Position numbers and translations under genes: made by a program. Below are positions 46,386 through 55,591 of a DNA stretch of 64,000 nucleotides, piece after piece. The first letter of the stretch is position 1. Every line of letters starts with the position of its first letter. The DNA comes from Rhizobiaceae bacterium (lineage in GTDB: Bacteria > Pseudomonadota > Alphaproteobacteria > Rhizobiales > Rhizobiaceae). Below the pieces are notes generated by a model. That model was not told the origin of the DNA and ran no database searches. It worked only from the letters and a program-made list of their open reading frames with translations. The DNA is taken from the NCBI GenBank assembly GCA_028279875.1, contig JANQMU010000018.1, positions 1 to 64,000 on the forward strand, read 5' to 3'.

Positions 46386-48232
46386 GCACCGCAGACCCAT
46401 CCCCGCAATTGCGGACCTATCTGCCTTTGCTGGGACTGTGGGGGCTGGCGGTCGCGGTGCTCACTTATGTGCTGTTTTTCGAGGTGCTGCCGCTTCCAAG
46501 GGACGTCGCGCCGGTGCGGGCGATGGAATTCTCCCAAGAGCCCGACGGCGGGCGCGAGGTCACCCTGCCGGACAATTGGAGATCGTTTCCGGACCGGCCT
46601 CTGCAGACCGCCATCTACCGCGCGCGGTTCGACTATCCGGCCAATGGCGGACGCTGGGCGGTTTTCATCCCAGGCTATTCGGGACGGATCATGGCGGCGG
46701 TCAACGGTTCGGAACTGCCGTCGGGCGGCTTCATCAGCGGCGAGCTGATCGCCGACCAGGGGGCGCCCTATTTCGCCAATATCTCGTCCAATGCCCTGAC
46801 GCGCCAGGGCAATGAAATCGCGATCTCGCTGCAGCCCGGCGGGAAACTTGTCGGCTTCCTCAGCCAGATCTATATCGGCCCGGTCGATCAGATCCGCAGC
46901 AGCTTCGACTGGTACTATCTTCGCGCCGTCCGGCTGCCGGCGCTTGTCGTGTTCTGGCAGTTGCTGCTGTCGGCCCTGCTGTTCCTGCTGTGGTTCGGCC
47001 GCCGCAGCGAGAAGGCCGCCCTTTATTGTTCCATCATGATGGTGTTCAGCAGCATACATGGCATTCCGGTCTATCTTCCGAGCTCCGAAGCGCTGTCCAA
47101 TCTGGTCGCCCTGCTCGGCTATGTCACGAATTTCTGGCTTTCCGTGCTCGGTCTGTTGTTCGCCTACGGTCTGACAAACCGGCCGCCGCCGGTCAAACCG
47201 CTCTACCTGTTGATCCTGCCCGCCTTTTCGACCGTCGCGTTTCTAACGCTTCCCGAACAGGTCTTCCGCTATATCGACCTTGTCGTCGTGGTGCCCTTCA
47301 GCATCTTTCTGTCCGGCTGGGTCGTCGTCGTTCTGGTTCATTCGGCGTTCTGGGAACGGCGCTGGGACAGCGCCATCATTCTGCTGTCGGTGCTCGGCGC
47401 CTGTGCACTCGTCATCCACGACACGCTGATCATCATGAACCTGATGCCCGACAGCAATTTCACGCATTTTCGCATCGTGTACCTCATCATCCTGCCGGCG
47501 CTGAGCGTCGTCTTCTTCCAAAGGCTGATCCAGTCGATGAACCGGGTCGACAGCCTGGTCGGTACGCTGGAACAGAGGATCGAAGAAAAGGAACTGCAGC
47601 TCCGGGAGACCTACGAGCAGCGGCAATTGCTGGAAAAACGCCAGGCCCTCAACGAGGAGCGCCAGCGGATCATGAAAGATGTCCATGACGGGCTCGGTGG
47701 CCGACTGATGTCGATCATCGCGATGGCAACCAACAGCGACTCCAAGCCGGACGCGATCGAAGGTTCGGCGCGGGCGGCGCTCGAAGATTTGAGGACCATG
47801 ATCCATTCGCTGGGGGTCGAAGACGACATTACGGGGATTTTGGGCACCTTTCGCGAGCGGGCCGAGCAGGAACTGGCGGCCCTCGGCATTGCGCTGGACT
47901 GGCAGATGGTCGACATCCCGCCGATCGAGGGCCTGACCCCGTCGGCCGCTCTCAATATCCTGCGCATCATGCAGGAGGCGACGACCAATGCGGCCAAACA
48001 TGCGGGCGCCGACCGCATCACCATCCGGTTCTCGCTTTCGGATGGGCCGCGCGAAATGCTGACGATCGAAATCGAGGACAATGGCCGCGGACTGGCCCCG
48101 GAGGCCGCCTCCGGCCACGGGCTGAAAAACATGGCCAGCCGTGCAGAGGAACTGCAGGGCAAATTCGACATCGAACGGATGGCGAGCGGAACGCGGGTCA
48201 GCCTGTCGATTCCGACCCGCTACACGCTGTAA
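46382..48232 (+). CDS. Membrane sensor histidine kinase (7TMR-DISM-like, HisKA_3)
   Basis: This 616-residue protein begins with a membrane helix (YLPLLGLWGLAVAVLTYVLFF), then a periplasmic beta-rich domain of about 170 residues, and about seven hydrophobic segments between residues 185 and 380. A coiled coil follows (LEQRIEEKELQLRETYEQRQLLEKRQ), then HisKA_3 with phospho-His435 (MKDVHDGLGG) and an ATPase domain (N box QEATTNAAKHA, DNGRG, GHGLKNM). The layout fits 7TMR-DISM kinases that sense small or sugar-like ligands. The start is TTG 46382, overlapping the response regulator stop (TTGA). It is chosen because the first membrane helix must be included and no ATG precedes it in the right place. 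Confidence 0.88.
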   Translation: MSTADPSPQLRTYLPLLGLWGLAVAVLTYVLFFEVLPLPRDVAPVRAMEFSQEPDGGREVTLPDNWRSFPDRPLQTAIYRARFDYPANGGRWAVFIPGYSGRIMAAVNGSELPSGGFISGELIADQGAPYFANISSNALTRQGNEIAISLQPGGKLVGFLSQIYIGPVDQIRSSFDWYYLRAVRLPALVVFWQLLLSALLFLLWFGRRSEKAALYCSIMMVFSSIHGIPVYLPSSEALSNLVALLGYVTNFWLSVLGLLFAYGLTNRPPPVKPLYLLILPAFSTVAFLTLPEQVFRYIDLVVVVPFSIFLSGWVVVVLVHSAFWERRWDSAIILLSVLGACALVIHDTLIIMNLMPDSNFTHFRIVYLIILPALSVVFFQRLIQSMNRVDSLVGTLEQRIEEKELQLRETYEQRQLLEKRQALNEERQRIMKDVHDGLGGRLMSIIAMATNSDSKPDAIEGSARAALEDLRTMIHSLGVEDDITGILGTFRERAEQELAALGIALDWQMVDIPPIEGLTPSAALNILRIMQEATTNAAKHAGADRITIRFSLSDGPREMLTIEIEDNGRGLAPEAASGHGLKNMASRAEELQGKFDIERMASGTRVSLSIPTRYTL

Positions 48233-48374
48233 ATAGTGATGAGGTCAGACGGGCTGGAAGACATGATCGACCGGTTGAACGGACAGCAGCCGACAGGTCT
48301 GCATGATTGAAGTTCTTGACGACCGGGACGACCATCAACCATATGTCAGCCGAATCCGGACAGGACGAGACGGG

Positions 48375-49547
48375 ATGAAGATCGAAAGCGTGGATTTTTT
48401 CTACCTGGCAATGCCACAGGTGACGATTGCGGCCGATGGCAGCCAGGATGCGCTTGTCGTGCGCGTTCGTGCCGGTGAATACGAGGGTTGGGGCGAGTGT
48501 GAAGCGGCGCCGCTGCCAACCATTGCTGCTTTCGTCTGTCCGATGTCACACGGTGCGTGCCGGCCGGTGAAGGAAGCGGTCTTGGGCGCGCGCATCGACG
48601 GTCCGAACGATATCCGCGCGATCGCCAGGAAGGTGGCCTATGAGTCGATGGATCTTCTCCAGGCTCCGCATTGCTGGTCCGGCATTGAGATGGCCCTCTG
48701 GGATCTTCTGGGACGGGCCCGGGGCGTCCCCGCTTGGTCGCTTCTCGGCTGGCAGCAGGCCTTTCAGAAAACGCCATACGCATCCGTGCTGTTCGGCGCG
48801 GATGCGCAGGAAACCCTGCGGCGCGCCCGCAATATCCGCTCAAAAGGGTTTCGCGCCGTTAAATTCGGCTGGGCGCCGTTCGGCGCCTCGGTCGATGCGG
48901 ACGCCGATCAGGTGGCGGCCGTGGCCGAGGGGATGGGTCCCGATGCGATCCTGCTCATCGACGCGGGCCAGATCTTTGGTGACGATGTCGATGCGGCGGC
49001 ATCAAGGCTGCCTGCCATGGAAAAAGCCGGCGTCATGCTGTTCGAGGAACCGTTCAGCGGCCACGCCTACCGGGCTTACGGCGAATTGGCGAAGCGCAGT
49101 TCCAGGGTCCGGATGGCCGGAGGCGAGGCAGCGCATAACCGGCACATGGCCGAGCATCTCATCGATTATGGTTCGGTGGGTTTCGTGCAGATCGACTGCG
49201 GACGCATTGGCGGTCTCGCTCCCGCCTATGATGTCGCCCGCTATGCAGACGCGCGCGGTGTGACCTACATCAATCACACCTTTACCTCGAACCTCGCCCT
49301 TTCAGCGTCCTTGCAACCCTATGCCGGACTTCAGGAGCACAGGCTCTGCGAGTATCCGACTGATCTGCAGCCGCTCGCGGCGGAACTGACGGAAACAAGG
49401 ATCGTGCCCGATGAGAACGGTCAAATCAGTGTGCCGGATGCACCCGGCCTGGGTGTGACGCTGGATCCGGCAGCGCTGGAGACGTACAGGGTCGACGTTG
49501 AAATCCGGGTGAATGGAGATCTGATTTTCCGGCCGCCAACGCTCTGA
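48375..49547 (+). CDS. Mandelate racemase/muconate lactonizing enzyme family protein
   Basis: This 390-residue protein is an enolase-superfamily enzyme. The N-terminal capping domain starts MKIESVDFFYLAMP. The barrel has GFRAVKFGWAPFG (the KxK position reads KFG), LLIDAGQ, MLFEEPF and GGEAAHN as probable metal ligands (Asp, Glu, Glu), and YINHTFTSNLALSASLQ with a candidate catalytic His. These enzymes remove a proton next to a carboxylate, often dehydrating sugar acids. The start at 48375 follows a GACGAGACGGG ribosome site. The longer frame to 48303 lacks family sequence. It ends 3 bp before the end of the convergent GntR gene, at the edge of the sugar-acid cluster. Confidence 0.88.
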   Translation: MKIESVDFFYLAMPQVTIAADGSQDALVVRVRAGEYEGWGECEAAPLPTIAAFVCPMSHGACRPVKEAVLGARIDGPNDIRAIARKVAYESMDLLQAPHCWSGIEMALWDLLGRARGVPAWSLLGWQQAFQKTPYASVLFGADAQETLRRARNIRSKGFRAVKFGWAPFGASVDADADQVAAVAEGMGPDAILLIDAGQIFGDDVDAAASRLPAMEKAGVMLFEEPFSGHAYRAYGELAKRSSRVRMAGGEAAHNRHMAEHLIDYGSVGFVQIDCGRIGGLAPAYDVARYADARGVTYINHTFTSNLALSASLQPYAGLQEHRLCEYPTDLQPLAAELTETRIVPDENGQISVPDAPGLGVTLDPAALETYRVDVEIRVNGDLIFRPPTL

Positions 49548-49550
49548 TCC

Positions 49551-50300
49551 TCAGGTGCTGCCCAGGGCTGACCGAAGGTTGGCTTCCGCGCGGGTGATCA
49601 GTCCGAGCATCGCTTCGGCTGCCGTGATTTCGTCCCGGTTCCGGACATGGTCAAGAATAGCGCGATGTTCCTCGCAGTTCTCGATCAGTGCTGCCCGGGA
49701 TCGCTGCGCTCCGCGGCGACTTCCCTCGAAAACCTCAAGCAGAGCGCCTTCCATCGCCTCGAAGAGAAATGTCAGGACACGATTGCCCCCCGCAAGGGCC
49801 ATCGCCTGATGGAACTGCACGTCAGCCCGGTCAAAGGCCCGTCCGCACGCCTCGTCACTGCCATCCTCGGGCATGGCGTCGGCCGCCTGCCGCATGGTGA
49901 CAAGGGCGGCATCCACCGCGGCGAGCCCGGACCGGCTGGCGTTTCTGCAAGCCAATGTCACGGCCTGGACCTCCAGGGCCCGACGCACGTGCATCAGATC
50001 GAATGCGGATCGCGGATCCGAATGGATCAGCGAGCGAAGGAAGGCGTCGAACATGGCGCCGTCGGGTTGCCTGACGGTTGCCCGTCGTCCCCGGGAAAGG
50101 CTGACGATGCCCTGACCGGCCAATATTTTAAGAGCTTCCCGCACGGTGACACGGCTCACCTCGAACTGCGCGGCAAGTTCCGATTCCGACGGCAGACGTG
50201 CTCCGATGTCGAGCTGGCCGACGATCTGCGATGACAGCAGTCTGGCCACATTTTGGGCCGCGGGCAGGCTGTTCTGCAGGGATATTTCTTTGGTCGGCAT
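49551..50300 (-). CDS. GntR-family regulator (FadR/FCD subfamily)
   Basis: This 249-residue protein has a GntR winged helix at the start (AQNVARLLSSQIVGQLDIGARLPSESELAAQFEVSRVTVREALKILAGQGIVSLSRGRRATV, residues 15-75) and an all-helical FCD ligand domain (DLMHVRRALEVQAVTLA, FHQAMALAGGNRVL, EEHRAILDHVRNRD). The conserved His and Asp/Arg of FCD metal-ligand pockets appear present. The start at 50300 is chosen since upstream sequence lacks family similarity, although no clear ribosome site is visible. It is divergent from the importer genes that begin at 50567 and probably controls them with a sugar acid as effector. Confidence 0.9.
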   Translation of the reverse strand: MPTKEISLQNSLPAAQNVARLLSSQIVGQLDIGARLPSESELAAQFEVSRVTVREALKILAGQGIVSLSRGRRATVRQPDGAMFDAFLRSLIHSDPRSAFDLMHVRRALEVQAVTLACRNASRSGLAAVDAALVTMRQAADAMPEDGSDEACGRAFDRADVQFHQAMALAGGNRVLTFLFEAMEGALLEVFEGSRRGAQRSRAALIENCEEHRAILDHVRNRDEITAAEAMLGLITRAEANLRSALGST

Positions 50301-50307
50301 CGCCAAC

Positions 50308-50318
50308 TTATAGTACAA
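50308..50318. promoter_or_regulatory. GntR-type half-symmetric site in the divergent gap
   Basis: TTATAGTACAA is a near-dyad of the TTGTA-x-TACAA type common for FCD regulators. Related TTGTATA sequences occur at 50394-50400 and 50481-50487 in the same 266-bp AT-rich gap before the binding-protein gene. Assignment to the neighbouring GntR is an inference. Confidence 0.35.
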
Positions 50319-50566
50319 CTTTGCAGAATAAGAAACAGGTGCCGTTATCCGGTTTGTTCTCACACATAAATTGAATTCCTTTAATATATTGATTTGTATA
50401 TCTAAATTGCGATCTCTCTCGATCATGTGCTGCTAGGTGGGTGCTGGAAATCTCACATATTCAGAAATCAGTTTACACACTTGTATAACTCGTTTACCTT
50501 TCGGCTTTGCGCCTCGGATCGTGATGGGAAGTCAAGTTGCCGGGGGCGCTGCAAGGGAGGAAAATC

Positions 50567-51571
50567 ATGATGAAGTTGACCAGGTTTTTGCTTACCGCCT
50601 TTGCGTGTTCGTGCGCTGCGCTGTTCACGACCGGCGCGTCAGCCGAGCCGGTGGAGAAATGGTGCTCCGGCGTGAAGATTGCGGCGTTTCCGGGCGGACC
50701 GCAGGGCGGTGTTTTTGCAAACAACGTCTATAACGGTTTCCGTCAGGCTGAACTCGATCTGGGGCCGGATGTGACCTATTATTTTTCGGATTGGGATCCG
50801 AACCTGATGTTGCAGCAGATCCAGCAGGCCGTCGCGACTGGCGTGGATGGTATCGCGACCTATGGATTTGCCGGCGAAGCGGCAACCGGCCCAATCGTCC
50901 AGCAAGCCTATGATGCCGGGATCATATTCACGACGCTCAACACGGCGCTTCGGGAAAGCCAGGCATCCTACGGACCGCAAGGTTTGGGATTTGTCGGGGC
51001 GCCGAACTACCTGGCTGGCAAGGCACTTGGCGCCGAAGCCGTCGCGCGGTCCGGTGCCGCGGCGGGCGACAAGGCGTTTGTGTGGGGTCTTCGAGCCCAG
51101 GGCGGTGACCGGGGTCAGCGCACGGTCGGCGTTCTCGATGCCCTCGAAGAAGCCGGGATGGAAATCATCTACCAGGAGATCGATGCCGCTACCAACGCAA
51201 ACCCCAATGCGGGGACAGCGACATTTGTCGGCCTTATGGGCGCGAATCCCGACGTCAAGATCGTCGTGACCGACCATGGCGGGCTGACATCGAATGTCGG
51301 CGTTTACGCCAATGCGGCGGGGCTGGAGCCGGGACAGGTCTATTTTGCCGGCTTCGATATGTCTCCGAACACCGCGCAGGCGATCCAGGAGGGCTTTCAG
51401 AATCTGGTCATCGACCAGCAACCCTATTTGCAGGGTTACCTGCCGATCCTCAATATCTGCCTGACCGAAAAATACGGTTTCGCCGGTCTTGATATCAACA
51501 CGGCGGGGGCATTTGTCGACTCGTCCAATGTCGATGCCCTGGCGCCGCTTGCCGCCGTCGAGATCCGATAA
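50567..51571 (+). CDS. Sugar-type ABC transporter substrate-binding protein (FrcB-like)
   Basis: This 334-residue periplasmic protein has a signal peptide (KLTRFLLTAFACSCAALFTTGASA, cleavage near residue 26) and the sugar-binding type I fold: VKIAAFPGGPQGGVFANNVYNGFRQAELDLG, GVDGIATYGFAGEAATGPIVQQAYDAGIIF, VTDHGGLTSNVGVYANAAGLEPGQV, then FDMSPNTAQAIQEGFQNLVIDQQPYLQGYLPI. The last block is typical of sugar-binding members. Translation starts at ATG 50567 after AGGGAGG. An ATG at 50570 is equally spaced. A strong hairpin follows the stop codon, likely raising expression of this gene over the ATPase gene. The ligand is unknown, but the neighbours suggest a sugar or sugar acid. Confidence 0.9.
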   Translation: MMKLTRFLLTAFACSCAALFTTGASAEPVEKWCSGVKIAAFPGGPQGGVFANNVYNGFRQAELDLGPDVTYYFSDWDPNLMLQQIQQAVATGVDGIATYGFAGEAATGPIVQQAYDAGIIFTTLNTALRESQASYGPQGLGFVGAPNYLAGKALGAEAVARSGAAAGDKAFVWGLRAQGGDRGQRTVGVLDALEEAGMEIIYQEIDAATNANPNAGTATFVGLMGANPDVKIVVTDHGGLTSNVGVYANAAGLEPGQVYFAGFDMSPNTAQAIQEGFQNLVIDQQPYLQGYLPILNICLTEKYGFAGLDINTAGAFVDSSNVDALAPLAAVEIR

Positions 51572-51580
51572 GTTCATTGA

Positions 51581-51606
51581 GGCCCCGGCAGCCGAATGCC
51601 GGGGCC
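51581..51606 (+). terminator. Intercistronic hairpin / partial terminator
   Basis: A perfect 10-bp GC-rich stem (GGCCCCGGCA with TGCCGGGGCC) has a 6-nt loop and is followed by TTTCGTT. It lies 10 bp after the binding-protein stop and 46 bp before the ATPase start. Such hairpins stabilise or partly terminate transcripts, so that periplasmic binding proteins exceed membrane components. Confidence 0.7.
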
Positions 51607-51651
51607 TTTCGTTCATTCCCCAATGGACTCTTAGGTTGTAAGGCCAAACAC

Positions 51652-52431
51652 GTGTCCCAGTCTTCATCTGCCGGACCACCGGTCATCGAACTGCGGAATG
51701 TCTCGAAGACATTCGGTGAAGTGCGATCCCTGTCGGAGGTCAATTTCTCGGTTTTTCCGGGAGAAATCGTCGGGCTGCTGGGTGATAACGGGGCTGGAAA
51801 ATCAACCCTCGTCAAGACGGTCACGGGTTTTCATAAACCGGACCCGGGGGGCGAGATCCTGTTCATGGGCAAACACATCGATGACTGGTCGGTGCCGCGT
51901 GCCCGCGCGCTGGGAATCGAGACCGTGTACCAGGAGCGTGCGCTCTGCGAGAAACAGCCGATCTGGCGCAACATGTTCATGGGGCGCGAGCCGCGCACGA
52001 AATGGGGCCTGCTGGACGTCAAGAAGATGCGTGAAGAGTCCGCCCGGCTGATGTCCGAACATATGGGCTTTACGTCGGCGGCCGTGCATCCCGACAATGT
52101 CGTGAGCACAATGTCCGGCGGCGAGAAGCAGGGTGTGGCGATCACCCGGGCGCTCTATTTTGACGCCAATCTCGTCATTCTCGATGAACCCACCATGGGT
52201 CTGTCGCTGACCGAGACCAAGAAAACGCTCGAGTTCGTCAAAGGGATCAAGGAGGCCGGCCGATCCGCCATCTTCATCGATCACAACATCTTCCACGTCT
52301 ATCCGGTGGTCGACAGGCTTTTTGTGCTTGACCGCGGGAAGGTCGTCGGCGTTTACGACAAGTCCGAGATCACGATGGATGAGCTGATCGAGCGCCTCTA
52401 CCATGTCGCCCGCACCGGGTCGTTGCATTAG
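51652..52431 (+). CDS. Sugar-type ABC transporter ATP-binding protein (FrcA-like, single domain)
   Basis: This 259-residue protein has one nucleotide-binding domain: Walker A GDNGAGKST near residue 45, a Q-loop at YQERALCEKQ, signature MSGGEKQGVAITRAL, Walker B LVILDEPTMGL and a switch His in IDHNIFHV. Single-domain ATPases with this pattern (D in place of Q after SGGE.., DHN) are found in fructose-type importers such as FrcBCA. The start is GTG 51652 with AAGG upstream. The longer frame to 51577 runs through the intercistronic hairpin and is unlikely. It is followed 9 bp later by the permease gene. Confidence 0.9.
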   Translation: MSQSSSAGPPVIELRNVSKTFGEVRSLSEVNFSVFPGEIVGLLGDNGAGKSTLVKTVTGFHKPDPGGEILFMGKHIDDWSVPRARALGIETVYQERALCEKQPIWRNMFMGREPRTKWGLLDVKKMREESARLMSEHMGFTSAAVHPDNVVSTMSGGEKQGVAITRALYFDANLVILDEPTMGLSLTETKKTLEFVKGIKEAGRSAIFIDHNIFHVYPVVDRLFVLDRGKVVGVYDKSEITMDELIERLYHVARTGSLH

Positions 52432-52440
52432 AGCGAGATC

Positions 52441-53472
52441 ATGGCCAACGAAGTCGAAGAAGCGCAACCTGCAAAGCCCGCCGACAACCGTGTCGGACGG
52501 CCGTCTTTCCTGCGGCGCTATATAAGCCAGATGGGAATCGTTTGCGTCGGCCTGGCGATGTGGCTCGCCTTTGTCGTGGCGGCGCCGGCTGTCTTCACCA
52601 ACGTCAATATCTATGTGGCTTTCGCCCAGACCACGCCGCAGTTCGGGATCATCGCGATCGCCTTGACCTTTGTGATCATCACCGGCGAAATCGATCTTTC
52701 ATTTCCGTCGATCATGGCTCTTGGAACGGCTGTTTTCTGCCTTTTGGCGCAGGGCGGCATTGCCTGGCCGCTTGCGCTTGCAGCGGGCCTTGGCACGGGC
52801 GCGCTTTGCGGCTGGATCAACGGAACCCTGGTGGCCTGGCTGAATATTCCGTCGCTTGTCATTACGATCGGGACATCGTTTCTGTTCAGAGGCCTCGAAC
52901 TGGTCATGATGGATGGAACGGGCGTGCCGCTCACCGCCCAGGATTATCCGGAAATGCACGCGATTTTCCGGTCGCAGCCCTTCGGGATTCCGATCCAGAC
53001 CATATGGATGGTGGTGATCCTGATCCTGGCATGGTTCCTGCTCAACCGCACCCGGTTCGGCGCCCATGTCTTCCTTGTCGGAGACAATCCCACATCCGCC
53101 CGGCTGATGGGGGTGAAATCGGTCAGCGTGAAGACGCGGGCCTTCATGCTGGTTGGCGTCATGGCGACCTTTGCCGGCCTGATGACCTCGATTTACGGCT
53201 TCTATTTCTGGCCGACCACCGGTGAGGGCTTCCTTCTCAACACCATCGCATCGGTGTTTCTTGGCGGTACAAGCGTCTTTGGCGGGACCGGGTCCGTGGT
53301 CGGGACGTTCTTTGCAGCCTATATTATCGGGGCGATCAATGCGGGGATCGTGTCCGCGGGTATCAACGCGTTCTACACACAACTGGCCTTCGGGCTCGTG
53401 ATCGTCGTTTCGGTGGTCCTGCAGACGCTGATCGACCGGCGGGTTCGCATGCAGTCACTGACCGGGCGATGA
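52441..53472 (+). CDS. Sugar-type ABC transporter permease (FrcC-like)
   Basis: This 343-residue inner-membrane protein of the BPD_transp_2 family has about ten hydrophobic segments, the motif IIAIALTFVIITGEIDLSFPSIMALG early, a NGTLVAWLNIPSLVITIGTSFLFRG segment, and the coupling loop FGAHVFLVGDNPTSARLMGVKS. It completes the importer with the two genes upstream. The N-terminal 35 residues are charged and cytoplasmic. The SDR gene starts 44 bp after it, so the operon likely continues. Confidence 0.92.
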   Translation: MANEVEEAQPAKPADNRVGRPSFLRRYISQMGIVCVGLAMWLAFVVAAPAVFTNVNIYVAFAQTTPQFGIIAIALTFVIITGEIDLSFPSIMALGTAVFCLLAQGGIAWPLALAAGLGTGALCGWINGTLVAWLNIPSLVITIGTSFLFRGLELVMMDGTGVPLTAQDYPEMHAIFRSQPFGIPIQTIWMVVILILAWFLLNRTRFGAHVFLVGDNPTSARLMGVKSVSVKTRAFMLVGVMATFAGLMTSIYGFYFWPTTGEGFLLNTIASVFLGGTSVFGGTGSVVGTFFAAYIIGAINAGIVSAGINAFYTQLAFGLVIVVSVVLQTLIDRRVRMQSLTGR

Positions 53473-53516
53473 CTGTTTGAATAACAACTCGCTCCAGCAG
53501 ACAGATCGGCAGGGCT

Positions 53517-54275
53517 ATGTCACGGTTACAGGGAGAACATGTGCTGGTGACCGGCGGAAGCCGCGGCATCGGCGCTGCAACGGTTGAAAAAGCGCTCACG
53601 GAGGGTGCGAAGGTGAGCTTCGTCGACCTGCTCGCCGAAGAGGGTCAGGCGCTCTGTGACCGGCTCGGATCAGACGTGTTTTTCCAGCAAGCCAATGTGT
53701 GCTCGGCTGACGAATTGGGACAGTCGGTGTGCAATGCCGAGGCAAGGTTCGGTCCGGTTACCGGCCTCGTCAACAATGCCGGGCGGAATTCATACTGCGA
53801 TCCCGTCAGCATGACCGAGGATGAGTGGGACGCGGTGTTCGACGTCGACCTGAAGGCGGCATGGCTCGCCGCGCGTGCGGTCTTGCCGGCAATGATCGCC
53901 GCAAAAAAGGGCTCCATCGTCAACATTGCCTCGGTTCATGCGACGATGACCTATCCGGGCTTCTTTCCCTATGCGGCGGCCAAGTCCGGCCTCGTCGGCA
54001 TGACCCGGTCACTGGCACTGGATGTGGGACAACATCAGATCCGGGTGAACGCGCTGAGCCCGGGATACACCGAGACAACCCTGGTCAAGGAGTTCTTCGC
54101 TCAAAACGACCCATCCTTGCAGGCACAGGTGCTTGACGTTCATCCGATGCGGCGGATCGCGACGCCGGCCGAGATCGCAAACTGCATCGTGTTCTTGCTG
54201 AGCGACGAGGCGTCCTTCGTGACTGGAGCGGACTGGCGCGTCGATGGCGGTTTGACGGCACGTTTTGCCGGGTAA
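53517..54275 (+). CDS. SDR-family oxidoreductase, likely sugar dehydrogenase
   Basis: This 252-residue classical SDR has TGGSRGIG at residues 12-19, NNAGRN near 85, the catalytic Ser in NIASVHA and YAAAK near 152-156. The C-terminus reads GADWRVDGGLTARF. Placement between a sugar importer and a galactonate-dehydratase-like gene suggests that it oxidises the imported sugar to a lactone or aldonic acid. This is inferred from gene order. It ends 47 bp before the 3' end of the convergent dehydratase gene. Confidence 0.9.
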   Translation: MSRLQGEHVLVTGGSRGIGAATVEKALTEGAKVSFVDLLAEEGQALCDRLGSDVFFQQANVCSADELGQSVCNAEARFGPVTGLVNNAGRNSYCDPVSMTEDEWDAVFDVDLKAAWLAARAVLPAMIAAKKGSIVNIASVHATMTYPGFFPYAAAKSGLVGMTRSLALDVGQHQIRVNALSPGYTETTLVKEFFAQNDPSLQAQVLDVHPMRRIATPAEIANCIVFLLSDEASFVTGADWRVDGGLTARFAG

Positions 54276-54322
54276 GCGCCGTCAGGTCCGGTCTGACCGG
54301 GCCGGGTTTTCATCGGGTTTCC

Positions 54323-55471
54323 TCACCACTCTGCGATTGATCCGTCTTCGTGCCGCCAAACGGGTGCTTTCCACCGATGCCCGATGGCGGCTTTTTCGGC
54401 GACAACCGCCTCATCGACCTCGATCCCGAGACCCGGACCCTGGGGGATGGGCAGGAAACCGTCGACAACCTTTATCCTGCTGTCTTCCGTCACATAGTCG
54501 TTGACGTCGGCACCCTGATTGTAATGGATGCCGATGGATTGCTCCTGGATGAACGCGTTGTAGCACACCGCGTCCACCTGCAGACACGCCGACAGCGCGA
54601 TCGGACCCAAGGGACAATGGGGCGCAAGCGCAACATCGTAAGCTTCCGCCATGGCAGCTATCCGGATCATCTCCGAAATGCCGCCGACATGGGCGGTGTC
54701 GGGATTGATCACCGATGCGGCATTCTGTTCGAACACCGGTTTGAAGTGATACCGGCTGTAGAGCCTTTCGCCGACACAAATCGGTATGCTGGTATGCCGG
54801 TTGAGATCGGCCATCTTGTCCAGATGCACACTGTCGACCACATCCTCGATGAACATCGGACGCAGTGCTTCGACCTCCTTGATCATGATCTTTGCCATGG
54901 GCGCGTGAATGCGGCCGTGAAAGTCGAAGGCCAGATCCATCGTGTCGCCAACGGCTTCACGCACGGCGTATAGCCGTTTGAGGACTTCATCGATTTTCGC
55001 ATAGGTGTCGATTATCTGCATCTCGGCACTGGCGTTGAACTTGACCGCATTAAAACCGTCGGCTCGCAATGCAAGGACCCCGTTGACAAGGTCGTCCGGC
55101 CTGTCGCCGCCGGTCCAGCGATAGGTGCGGATCTTTTCGCGAACCTGTCCCCCCATCAGCATGTGAACCGGCTGGTTCAGCCATTTGCCCTTGATATCCC
55201 AAAGGGCCATGTCGATACCGGAGATGGCGCTCATCTGAATCGGACCGCCGCGGTAGCAGCCGTTGCGATAGATCTTCTGCCACAAATCTTCGATCAGAAG
55301 CGGGTTCGCGCCGATGACCAGGCTCTCCAGCTCCCGTATTTCTGCAGCGAGCGTCGCGGCGTGACCTTCCAGGACCGGCTCGCCCCAGCCGGTAATGCCT
55401 TCATCCGTTTCGACCTTCAGGAATGTCCATCGCGGCGGCACCACGTAAGTTGTCAGCTTGGTGATCTTCAT
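54323..55471 (-). CDS. dgoD: D-galactonate dehydratase-like enolase-superfamily enzyme
   Basis: This 382-residue protein has the same length as E. coli DgoD and shares its characteristic blocks: MKITKLTTYVVPPRWTFLKVETDEG, RNGCYRGGPIQMSAISGIDMALWDIKGK, LAFDFHGRIHAPMAK, VGERLYSRYHFKPV, LAPHCPLGPIALSACLQ, QSIGIHYNQG and WRHEDGSIAEW. DFH supplies the metal Asp and the His acid, and APH the general base. Around the second metal ligand it reads FIEDVV instead of the usual FIEEPV, which may shift specificity. The reaction would be aldonic acid to 2-keto-3-deoxy acid. Start 55471 has GGAAG 8 nt upstream. The longer GTG start at 55549 adds 26 residues without similarity. Confidence 0.88.
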   Translation of the reverse strand: MKITKLTTYVVPPRWTFLKVETDEGITGWGEPVLEGHAATLAAEIRELESLVIGANPLLIEDLWQKIYRNGCYRGGPIQMSAISGIDMALWDIKGKWLNQPVHMLMGGQVREKIRTYRWTGGDRPDDLVNGVLALRADGFNAVKFNASAEMQIIDTYAKIDEVLKRLYAVREAVGDTMDLAFDFHGRIHAPMAKIMIKEVEALRPMFIEDVVDSVHLDKMADLNRHTSIPICVGERLYSRYHFKPVFEQNAASVINPDTAHVGGISEMIRIAAMAEAYDVALAPHCPLGPIALSACLQVDAVCYNAFIQEQSIGIHYNQGADVNDYVTEDSRIKVVDGFLPIPQGPGLGIEVDEAVVAEKAAIGHRWKAPVWRHEDGSIAEW

Positions 55472-55591
55472 GAATTCGACTTCCCGGATGTTGGATGCTG
55501 GATCGGACATATTTCCCCTGGGAAATGCCCGCTCAGCGACTTGAAACACATCTTTGCACCGTAAGGCAAATGATGCGGTTTTCCGCGTTTT

